Shown in pieces: positions 33,429 to 40,975 of a DNA stretch of 64,000 nucleotides (position 1 is the stretch's first letter; every line of letters begins with the position of its first letter). The position numbers and the translations under genes were made by a program. The notes below the pieces were generated by a model. It searched no databases, had not been told where the DNA came from, and saw only the letters and a program-made list of their open reading frames with translations. Source of the stretch: Desulfobacter vibrioformis DSM 8776 (lineage in GTDB: Bacteria > Desulfobacterota > Desulfobacteria > Desulfobacterales > Desulfobacteraceae); NCBI RefSeq assembly GCF_000745975.1, contig NZ_JQKJ01000004.1, positions 124,001 to 188,000 of the forward strand, read 5' to 3'.

Positions 33429-35666
33429 TCAGTCGCCGTTGTTATTGACGTTACGTTTTTTGATCTGGTTGTAAAGGGAGACAAGCTTGCGGTCTGTCTC
33501 GTTCAGGCGGTCGGCAAGGACGGTGAAAAGATGTTTGGCCACCTCAGGATATTTCTCTATCACCTCAATGAGCTTGTCTCCCGGAAACCGTTTAATCTTG
33601 GCGCGGCCCTTTGAAATAATGGACGCAGATCTTGGTGTGCCGGTTATGGCTGCCATTTCGCCGAAATACTCTCCGGGCTGGGTAATTTCTGCAATCATTT
33701 TACCGCCCTTGACCACATAAACAGCGCCTTGAACAAGCTTGAAAAAATCAATATCCGTGTTCCCTTCACGGATGATCACATCCTTGTCCTCGTATTGTTC
33801 AATGTCGGGGTTTACCAGATAGGCCGGCAGCGCTTCTTTTGAGATAACGGTTTTTCTTAACACTTCTTCCAGGGAGGTCTCTCTGGCTTTTACCTTAATA
33901 AGGCCTGCATCCCGAAGCGTAATCATGCCTTCGGAGATGGCCACCTTGCGCAGCTGGTCTTCAGATACTTCGGCAGAAATGGCTTTGCCGACCTCGTCGG
34001 ACACTTCCATGAGTTCATACAGCCCGACCCTGCCCTTGTATCCCGTACCATTGCAGTGGGGGCAGCCTTTAGGGCCGTATAGGGTTAAATTCGGAATTTC
34101 ACTTTTGTTAAAACCGTAGGATTCCAAGTCTTCCGGACTATAGCCGGTGACCACCTGCTTGCATTCCGGACAAAGCCTGCGCCCAAGACGCTGGGACAAA
34201 ACCATGGTAACGGATGAGGCAAGCATATAGGGGGGGATGCCAATGTCCACAAGCCGTCCAATGGTGGACGGACAGTCATTGGTATGCAGGGTGGCAAACA
34301 CAAGATGGCCTGTCATGGCAGCCTTTATGGCAATCTCTGCTGTTTCAAGATCACGGATCTCACCCACCATGATAATATCCGGATCCTGTCTGAGAAAGGC
34401 TTTCAGGGCTGCGGCAAAGGTCATGCCCACCTCTTCTTTTACCGGCACCTGGTTAATCCCCTTAAAGTTGAATTCCACGGGGTCTTCAGCGGTCAGGATC
34501 TTGATATCATCCTTGTTCAGGCGGTTGAGAACGGAATATAAAGTTGTGGTTTTACCCGACCCCGTAGGCCCTGTAACCAGAAGCAGTCCATAGGGCCTGG
34601 AGATACAGCGTTTGAGCATCTCAAAGGTGCCGGGTTCAAATCCTAAACGGGTCAGATCAATGCTTAGTGCGCTCTGGTCCAGGATACGCATGACAATGCT
34701 CTCTCCAAACAGGGTGGGCAACGTGGATACGCGGAAGTCCACGGATTTTTTCCTGCCCAGCCGGAGTTTGATTCGACCGTCCTGGGGCACCCTGCGCTCG
34801 GCGATATCCAGGGAGGCCAGAATCTTTATTCTTGAAATCACGGCATTTTTAATTGACAGCGGCAGGTTCATGGCCTTGTACATGCCGCCGTCCAGGCGGT
34901 AGCGCACCTGAAAGGTTTTTTCAAAGGGCTCAATGTGTATATCAGACACACCGTCGTTGATTGCTTTGGTTAAGATTCCGTTTACCAGTTTGATGATGGG
35001 CGCATCCGAGGCCATGAACGCATCCTGGCCGGCGTTTGAATCAGCGCTGCCGCCCACCTCAATCTCCTCGGCAGCCTCGGAAACCAAGGAGCCGAAATCC
35101 TCAACAGACGTTATCGGTTCATCCTCTTCTGCCTCGTCCTCAAAATGAAGAAAACTTTTATACGCTTCATCGGAAATTTTATAAAAATCACGGTATGCCT
35201 GGATGATATCGTTTTCAGTGGAGACAAAGGCCCGGATGTTTTTTCCTGTTTTCTTTCCAAGATCTGCAACCACATCCGTATCCGTGGGTTCGGCCATGCA
35301 GACCTGTAAATCGTCCCCGACAAGTTTCAAGGGGAAAACCAGATTGTTTTTGGCTTCATCATAGGGCAGAAGTTTCATTGCCTGGGGATCCGGCTTTATT
35401 TCAGAGAATTCGACAATCCTGTAGTTGTATCGTCGTCCCAGCACATTGATGATGGTATCCGGATCAATATACCCTTTCTGAAGCAGAATGCTCGAAAGCC
35501 GCTCGTCGGTTTTTTTCTGAACCAAGAGGGCCTCGTTGAGCATAATGGAGGTAATCTGCCCTTCTTTGGAAAGGATTTCACCGATTTTGACTTTGCCGGC
35601 ACCAGACTGATCTTTGATGGTAGACTTAAGGCTGGACCCGGATTTTAGAACAGTGCCGCTGGCCAT
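33429..35666 (-). CDS. PilB/GspE-type ATPase with C-terminal cyclic-nucleotide-binding domain
   Basis: A 745-residue hexameric motor ATPase for type IV pilus or type II secretion. Residues ~25-170 are MshEN-type N-domains, which in relatives bind cyclic-di-GMP. The ATPase core has Walker A VTGPTGSGKTTTLYSVL (near 370), the Asp box, Walker B PDIIMVGEIRDLETAEIA and the His box LHTNDCPSTIGRL. A four-Cys zinc site (CPEC, CPHC) follows. Residues ~620-730 form a cNMP-binding domain with a phosphate-binding cassette PGEYFGEMAAITGTPRSASI that keeps the key Glu and Arg. The fusion suggests second-messenger control of the motor. No pilin or secretin gene adjoins. Confidence 0.9.
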   Translation of the reverse strand: MASGTVLKSGSSLKSTIKDQSGAGKVKIGEILSKEGQITSIMLNEALLVQKKTDERLSSILLQKGYIDPDTIINVLGRRYNYRIVEFSEIKPDPQAMKLLPYDEAKNNLVFPLKLVGDDLQVCMAEPTDTDVVADLGKKTGKNIRAFVSTENDIIQAYRDFYKISDEAYKSFLHFEDEAEEDEPITSVEDFGSLVSEAAEEIEVGGSADSNAGQDAFMASDAPIIKLVNGILTKAINDGVSDIHIEPFEKTFQVRYRLDGGMYKAMNLPLSIKNAVISRIKILASLDIAERRVPQDGRIKLRLGRKKSVDFRVSTLPTLFGESIVMRILDQSALSIDLTRLGFEPGTFEMLKRCISRPYGLLLVTGPTGSGKTTTLYSVLNRLNKDDIKILTAEDPVEFNFKGINQVPVKEEVGMTFAAALKAFLRQDPDIIMVGEIRDLETAEIAIKAAMTGHLVFATLHTNDCPSTIGRLVDIGIPPYMLASSVTMVLSQRLGRRLCPECKQVVTGYSPEDLESYGFNKSEIPNLTLYGPKGCPHCNGTGYKGRVGLYELMEVSDEVGKAISAEVSEDQLRKVAISEGMITLRDAGLIKVKARETSLEEVLRKTVISKEALPAYLVNPDIEQYEDKDVIIREGNTDIDFFKLVQGAVYVVKGGKMIAEITQPGEYFGEMAAITGTPRSASIISKGRAKIKRFPGDKLIEVIEKYPEVAKHLFTVLADRLNETDRKLVSLYNQIKKRNVNNNGD

Positions 35667-35684
35667 AAGATATCCTGAAGTGTA

Positions 35685-35900
35685 TTACGACTTTTTATAG
35701 TTTTTAACCACCCGGATGCCGCCGGCCAGCACCAGAAGAAAGCACAGAAAATAGAAACAGAATTTTACAATTCCGATCTTATTTTTAAAAAACTCAATGG
35801 TCTCAATCTGGGGTATCACCTGGGGAACCCTTATGAACACCGCGATGCCCACGGCGATCAAAATAATGCCATAATAAAATCTAAGTGTACGTTTGTCCAT
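35685..35900 (-). CDS. Small two-helix membrane protein (71 aa)
   Basis: Two hydrophobic helices (residues ~8-24, YGIILIAVGIAVFIRVP, and ~48-64, CFYFLCFLLVLAGGIRVV) flank a short polar loop, and the chain ends in a basic tail. The frame is open from 35939, but ATG at 35900, two bases after the ABC-F stop, fits better. It sits 18 bases before the PilB/GspE-like gene on the same strand. Function unknown; the position suggests cotranscription with that ATPase. Confidence 0.6.
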   Translation of the reverse strand: MDKRTLRFYYGIILIAVGIAVFIRVPQVIPQIETIEFFKNKIGIVKFCFYFLCFLLVLAGGIRVVKNYKKS

Positions 35901-35901
35901 C

Positions 35902-37746
35902 TTAATCCACACCTTCAAGCCCGGATAATTCCCGGTCAAATTTCTTTTTTATCTTGTCTGCCCTGTCTGATATTTCCGTAAGGGTGTCAAACAGGGTTTC
36001 AATGTCCGATTCCAGTTTAGCATGTTCTTTGGATAAGGTGGCAATTTTTAATCCGTCCTGGTCCTGGGAAGCATCAAGCAGTTCTTTGTTCACCCGGGCC
36101 ATCTTGGTTTCCTTTGCCTCTATCTCATTTTCAAGTTTGCTTATTTTTTTATTTAAGGGTGTCAGCTGCTTAGACCTTTCGGCCACAATTTCTGATTTTT
36201 TTTTGCGCAGTTCTTTTTTGGCAAGCGGCGCGCTTTTTTTTTTCTTTACAGGGATCAGTTCTTCATCTTCCCATCCCTGTTTTTCAAGAAATTCCTGATA
36301 GGAACCTTCAAATATGTCGATGCCGCTGGACGTAAATATCACCAGGCGGTTAGCCAGGGCATGCAGAAACATCTCATTATGGGTAACAAGAACCACGGCG
36401 CCTTCAAACGCATTTAAGGCCGCCACAAAGGCATCACTGGCTTCAATATCAAGATGGTTTGACGGCTCATCCAAAAGCAGAAGATTCAAAGGCCGGATCA
36501 GAAGTTTGCCCAGCATGACCCGGGCTTTTTCTCCGCCGGACAGCACACTGACCTTTTTCAGGGCCGCATCCTGCTCAAACATCATGGCACCGCAGATGTT
36601 TCTGGCGGCCTGGCGGTCTGTTTCAGGATAGGCATGCAAGATCTCTTCTTCCACAGTGAACTGGGGGTTTAAGGTCTGGATATTGGTCTGCTCAAAATAT
36701 CCGGTCTCTATACCCGGATTGGGTTTTACCCAGCCTGCATCCGGCTCCATATTCTGACTGATCAGTTTAAGCAACGTGGTTTTTCCTTTGCCGTTTTTGC
36801 CGATCACGGCCACACGGTCACCGGGGTATACGGTCAAGGAAAAGTTTTTAATCAAAGGGGTGTTTTTTTCGTACCCAAAACTCAAATTTTCGGCAGTCAG
36901 TACCTGTTTGCCCGCAAAAGGCAGGTAGTTAAAGGAAAAATCCAGATTTTTAAGTTCTGCCAGTTTATCCTTTGTTTCAAGCTTGGCCAACGTCTTGATC
37001 CTGGACTGCACCATGTTGGCCAGCCTTGCCTTGGCCCTGAACCGGGAGATGAACAGCTCAATCTCTTTTTTGCGCTTCCCCTCATTTATCCGGGTTTTTT
37101 CATATATCTCTTCATCCTGGGCCACCTGAAGATAATATTTGGCGGTGTCTCCGGGTATCTTTTTCATCTTGCGCCGGTGAATCCCCACAACATGGGTGAC
37201 CACATTATCCATGAATCCACGGTCGTGGGTAACCAGGAGTATCTCCCTTGGCCAGGAGACAAGAAACCCTGTAATCCAGCGGATGGATGTAATATCCAGA
37301 TAATTGGTGGGCTCGTCAAGGATTAAAAGATCCGGTTCGGACACCAACACCTTGGCAAGGTTTAAACGCACCTGGTAGCCACCGGAAAACGCCATGGGAT
37401 CCTTTTGCATGTCCTGGTCGGAAAATCCCAGACCTGACAGGATTTTTTCAGCTTTCCAGAAATGGTCACGCTCATGATCAGGCAGGCCAAGCATGGCCTC
37501 TTCAAGAACAGTGGCTCTGCTGAATTTGATATGCTGGGAAAGCACGCCGATCCGATATCCGCTGGGTATAATAATGCGCCCTTCATCGGGGTGGTCCATG
37601 CCTGCGATTATATTTAAAAGCGTGGTTTTACCATGGCCGTTTCTTCCCACCAGGCCCACCCGTTCACCGGAATTGATCTGCATGCCGGTATTGTCAAGCA
37701 GTACCTGATCTGCGAATCCTTTAGTGATGGATTCTATATTCAGCAT
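35902..37746 (-). CDS. ABC-F family ATPase
   Basis: A soluble ribosome-associated ATPase with two ABC domains and no membrane part. First domain: GLVGRNGHGKTTLL, then FSGGYQVRLNLAKVL and LLILDEPTNYLD. Second: VIGKNGKGKTTLL, LSGGEKARVMLGKLL and LLLLDEPSNHLD. The interdomain linker is basic, and a C-terminal coiled coil (~525-600) resembles Uup/YheS members. Start: ATG at 37746 with AGGAGG six bases upstream, giving 614 residues and a standard N-terminus (MLNIESITKGF). The exact subfamily and role (translation factor or resistance) cannot be decided by eye. Confidence 0.9.
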   Translation of the reverse strand: MLNIESITKGFADQVLLDNTGMQINSGERVGLVGRNGHGKTTLLNIIAGMDHPDEGRIIIPSGYRIGVLSQHIKFSRATVLEEAMLGLPDHERDHFWKAEKILSGLGFSDQDMQKDPMAFSGGYQVRLNLAKVLVSEPDLLILDEPTNYLDITSIRWITGFLVSWPREILLVTHDRGFMDNVVTHVVGIHRRKMKKIPGDTAKYYLQVAQDEEIYEKTRINEGKRKKEIELFISRFRAKARLANMVQSRIKTLAKLETKDKLAELKNLDFSFNYLPFAGKQVLTAENLSFGYEKNTPLIKNFSLTVYPGDRVAVIGKNGKGKTTLLKLISQNMEPDAGWVKPNPGIETGYFEQTNIQTLNPQFTVEEEILHAYPETDRQAARNICGAMMFEQDAALKKVSVLSGGEKARVMLGKLLIRPLNLLLLDEPSNHLDIEASDAFVAALNAFEGAVVLVTHNEMFLHALANRLVIFTSSGIDIFEGSYQEFLEKQGWEDEELIPVKKKKSAPLAKKELRKKKSEIVAERSKQLTPLNKKISKLENEIEAKETKMARVNKELLDASQDQDGLKIATLSKEHAKLESDIETLFDTLTEISDRADKIKKKFDRELSGLEGVD

Positions 37747-37849
37747 TTTTTCCTCCTGTTGCGCCTGCCAGGCGGCGATAAAGTTCCAGCACACATCATA
37801 TTTAAAAGGGCAATACTATCATCGAAGCAGTGATTTATAAACATTTTAT

Positions 37850-37878
37850 TTGACTTGATTTTTACAAAGTTTTAATAA
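37850..37878 (+). promoter_or_regulatory. Possible sigma-70 promoter of ppdK
   Basis: TTGACT (37850-37855), 17 bases, TAATAA (37873-37878). The -35 box is good and the -10 box weak. It would leave a leader of about 120 bases, in which I see no known riboswitch. Confidence 0.35.
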
Positions 37879-38005
37879 TAGCGGTTAACATTTGGCAGAC
37901 TTTTATTAAGAAAATCGAATACCGGCTGGTTCCACGGCTTGAACAAGCTGAATATCAACATGTCTTTAACCATTAAGACTGAAACCATAAAAGCGGTGAT
38001 TTAAA

Positions 38006-40726
38006 ATGACCAAATACATCTATGAATTCGGCCCTGATAAAACAGAAGGGGATGCAAGTCAGAAAAATCTTTTGGGCGGCAAAGGCGCCAACCTTGCAGA
38101 AATGGCAAAGCTGAAACTGCCTGTTCCGCCCGGCTTCACCATATCAACGGAATGCTGCAATCACTATTTTGATTTAAACGGACGTTTTCCGGATACCCTT
38201 GAAGAAGAAATTCTCAATGCCCTGGCCAATATTGAATCCCAGGCAGGCATGGTGTTCGGTGACCCGGAAAATCCATTGCTGGTATCCTGCCGGTCCGGTG
38301 CAAGAAGCTCAATGCCCGGAATGATGGAGACCATATTGAATGTCGGCCTGTGTCCCGCCACGATCCCGGGACTGATCAAAAAAACCAATAATGAATGGTT
38401 TGTTTATGATGCCTACCGCCGGCTGATCATGATGTATTCAGATGTGGTCATGGAAAAAGCGGAACAGCTCCGTCCCAAGGATGGCATGGGTATCCGCCTG
38501 AATCTTGAAATGATGATGAACAATCTGAAAAACGACAAGGGATATAATAATGACACGGATATTTCAACCGAAGATTTAAAAGCCCTTTGCGAACGGTTTA
38601 AGAAAAAAATCAAGGAAGACCTAGGCGCTGATTTTCCCGATACCCCCAAAGATCAGCTCATGGGGTCCATCGGCGCTGTATTTAAAAGCTGGAACGGCAA
38701 ACGGGCAGTATCCTACCGCCGCATTGAACATATCCCGGACACCTGGGGCACGGCCGTCAATGTCCAGACCATGGTTTTCGGCAATATGGGCGACACCTCT
38801 GCCACAGGCGTTGCCTTTACCAGGGATCCGGCCACAGGGGACAATAAATTCTATGGAGAGTGGCTGGTCAATGCCCAGGGCGAGGATGTGGTGGCAGGCA
38901 CCAGAACCCCCAATCCTTTGAACACCGACACCAAAAATTCCCAGAATAAACACCTGCCCTCCCTGGAAGAATCCATGCCCGAGCTTTACAAGCAGTTGTT
39001 TGATATCAGGAATCTTTTAGAAGCCCATTACAAGGACATGCAGGACATTGAATTCACCATCCAGGAAGGCAGGCTTTACATGCTCCAGTGCCGGGTGGGT
39101 AAGCGCACCGCGACCGCTGCCCTGAACATGGCCATGGATATGCTTGAAGAAGGCACCATTGATGAAAAAACCATGGTATGCCGTCTTGATCCTAAAATTC
39201 TGGATGATATGCTTCACCCCATTGTGGACCCGAATGCGGAAAAAACAGCGGTAAAAGTTGCAGAAGGTCTGCCCGCAGGGCCTGGGGGGGCATGGGGACA
39301 TATCGTGTTCACGGCCGAAGATGCGGTTCAATGGGCCAAGTCAGATAAAAATGTCATTCTGGTCCGTGAAGAGACCAATCCCGAAGATATTGAAGGGATG
39401 CGGGCGGCAGCCGCCGTTCTCACAGCAAGGGGCGGCATGACCTCCCATGCGGCCCTGGTGGCCAGGGGATGGGGTAAGTGCTGCATTGTTGGTGCCGGAG
39501 CCCTTAAAATCAATCTTGAAACCAAAGAACTTCGTGTGGGAACCCGGGTGTTCAAGGAAGGAGAAATCTTCACCCTTAACGGCACCAAAGGCATGGTATA
39601 CCAAGGCCAGCTCAAAATGAAGGACGCATCGGAAAATGTCAGATTCAAAGCATTCATGAACATTGCGGATAAATACCGGGCCATGCAGGTCCGCACCAAT
39701 GCGGACACCCCGGCAGATGCCATGACAGCCCTTGATTTTGGGGCCCAGGGTATCGGGCTTTTCAGAACAGAACACATGTTCTATGGTGCGGATTCTGATA
39801 AAGCCCTTTTCCTTTTGCGCAAAATGATTTTAAGCAAGACCCATGAAGAGAGAGAAGTCGTCCTTGAAGAATTGTTCCCCTTTGTCAAGGAGGAGATCAA
39901 GGCCACCCTGCAGGTCATGGATAATCTGCCCGTGACCATCCGCCTGCTGGATCCGCCCCTGCATGAATTTGTGCCCCAGTCACGGGAAAATCAGCAGGAG
40001 ATTGCCGATGCCCTGCACATTGACATCGAAGAGGTATTCAAGCGCAGCGAGCAGCTTTTAGAATCCAACCCCATGATCGGGCACAGGGGGGTAAGACTTG
40101 GCATCACCTATCCTGAAATCTCCCATATGCAGGTAAAAGCCATATTTGAGGCCTGTGCAGAACTGATCAAAGCAGGTAAAAATCCCATGCCTGAAATCAT
40201 GGTGCCTGTGACCTGCAACGAAAAAGAGCTGGCCTTTGTCCGGGATATCGTTACCCGGTGCCATGATCAGGCGCTTAAAACCTACGAAATAGACGCCATT
40301 CCCTATCTGTACGGCACCATGATTGAAATCCCGAGAGCGGCATTGATTGCAGATAAAATGGCAGAATATGCCCAGTTTTTTTCCTTTGGCACCAATGATC
40401 TGACCCAGATGACCTTTGGTTTTTCAAGGGATGATATCGGCTCTTTCATGAACGACTACATTGACAATGCCATCCTTAGCTTTGATCCCTTTGAGACCCT
40501 GGACCAGGAAGCAGTGGGAGGCCTGGTGACAACGGCGGTGGAGCGCGGGCGCAGGACCCGGCCTGAAATCAAGCTGGGCATCTGCGGAGAACACGGCGGG
40601 GACCCCGAATCCGTCATATTCTGCCATAAAGCAGGACTGAACTATGTATCGTGTTCACCCTACCGGGTACCCATTGCCCGGCTGGCTGCAGCCCAGGCTG
40701 CCATTATGTATCCTGACTGCCGATAA
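38006..40726 (+). CDS. ppdK: Pyruvate, phosphate dikinase
   Basis: Interconverts pyruvate, ATP and Pi with PEP, AMP and PPi, here probably for gluconeogenesis from acetyl units or a PPi-linked glycolysis. The 906 residues show the family start (YEFGPDKTEGDASQKNLLGGKGANLAEM), the ATP-grasp domain with SCRSGARSSMPGMMETILN, the catalytic His loop LTARGGMTSHAALVARGWGK, with the regulatory Thr two residues before His, and the TIM-barrel PEP site (GIGLFRTEHMF, FSFGTNDLTQMTFGFSRDD, and GICGEHGGDP near the end). Its Thr is the expected target of the regulatory protein at 30984. Confidence 0.97.
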   Translation: MTKYIYEFGPDKTEGDASQKNLLGGKGANLAEMAKLKLPVPPGFTISTECCNHYFDLNGRFPDTLEEEILNALANIESQAGMVFGDPENPLLVSCRSGARSSMPGMMETILNVGLCPATIPGLIKKTNNEWFVYDAYRRLIMMYSDVVMEKAEQLRPKDGMGIRLNLEMMMNNLKNDKGYNNDTDISTEDLKALCERFKKKIKEDLGADFPDTPKDQLMGSIGAVFKSWNGKRAVSYRRIEHIPDTWGTAVNVQTMVFGNMGDTSATGVAFTRDPATGDNKFYGEWLVNAQGEDVVAGTRTPNPLNTDTKNSQNKHLPSLEESMPELYKQLFDIRNLLEAHYKDMQDIEFTIQEGRLYMLQCRVGKRTATAALNMAMDMLEEGTIDEKTMVCRLDPKILDDMLHPIVDPNAEKTAVKVAEGLPAGPGGAWGHIVFTAEDAVQWAKSDKNVILVREETNPEDIEGMRAAAAVLTARGGMTSHAALVARGWGKCCIVGAGALKINLETKELRVGTRVFKEGEIFTLNGTKGMVYQGQLKMKDASENVRFKAFMNIADKYRAMQVRTNADTPADAMTALDFGAQGIGLFRTEHMFYGADSDKALFLLRKMILSKTHEEREVVLEELFPFVKEEIKATLQVMDNLPVTIRLLDPPLHEFVPQSRENQQEIADALHIDIEEVFKRSEQLLESNPMIGHRGVRLGITYPEISHMQVKAIFEACAELIKAGKNPMPEIMVPVTCNEKELAFVRDIVTRCHDQALKTYEIDAIPYLYGTMIEIPRAALIADKMAEYAQFFSFGTNDLTQMTFGFSRDDIGSFMNDYIDNAILSFDPFETLDQEAVGGLVTTAVERGRRTRPEIKLGICGEHGGDPESVIFCHKAGLNYVSCSPYRVPIARLAAAQAAIMYPDCR

Positions 40727-40747
40727 AACACAGAGTCCGAACACCAA

Positions 40748-40880
40748 TCAATGTCATAAACTTAAGCATTGAGATTTCATTTTACCACGAAGAACACGAA
40801 GTTCACGAAGATATTAGAGTACTAAACTTCGTGTTCTTCGTGTTTTTAATCTGAAAGTTTCTTAACTTTATGACATTGAG
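40748..40880 (+). repeat. 9-mer palindromic repeat element, copy C, with terminal inverted repeats
   Basis: The most complete copy. The ends are TCAATGTCATAAACTTAAG and the inverse CTTAACTTTATGACATTGA. Inside, CACGAAGAA and CACGAAGTT units, CACGAAGATATTAGAGTAC and an inverse arm form a hairpin. It lies 21 bases after the ppdK stop. Confidence 0.85.
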
Positions 40881-40883
40881 GGT

Positions 40884-40961
40884 TTAGTTCAGGGTATTGA
40901 GCATGGATTCCCAGTCCTTCAACTTGACAATGGCCTTGATGGCATACTTCTGGCACAATTT
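40884..40961 (-). pseudogene. Truncated C-terminal gene remnant
   Basis: A short minus-strand frame codes for CQKYAIKAIVKLKDWESM and NTLN before a TAA at 40884-40886. It is preceded in frame by TGA, so only about 24 codons remain. The composition looks coding and the GC is like the core genes. The parent protein is not recognised. It lies between repeat copy C and the 3' end of the dual-NTPase gene, so it may mark the left junction of an insertion. Confidence 0.35.
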
Positions 40962-40975
40962 TCAGAGTACGGTGT

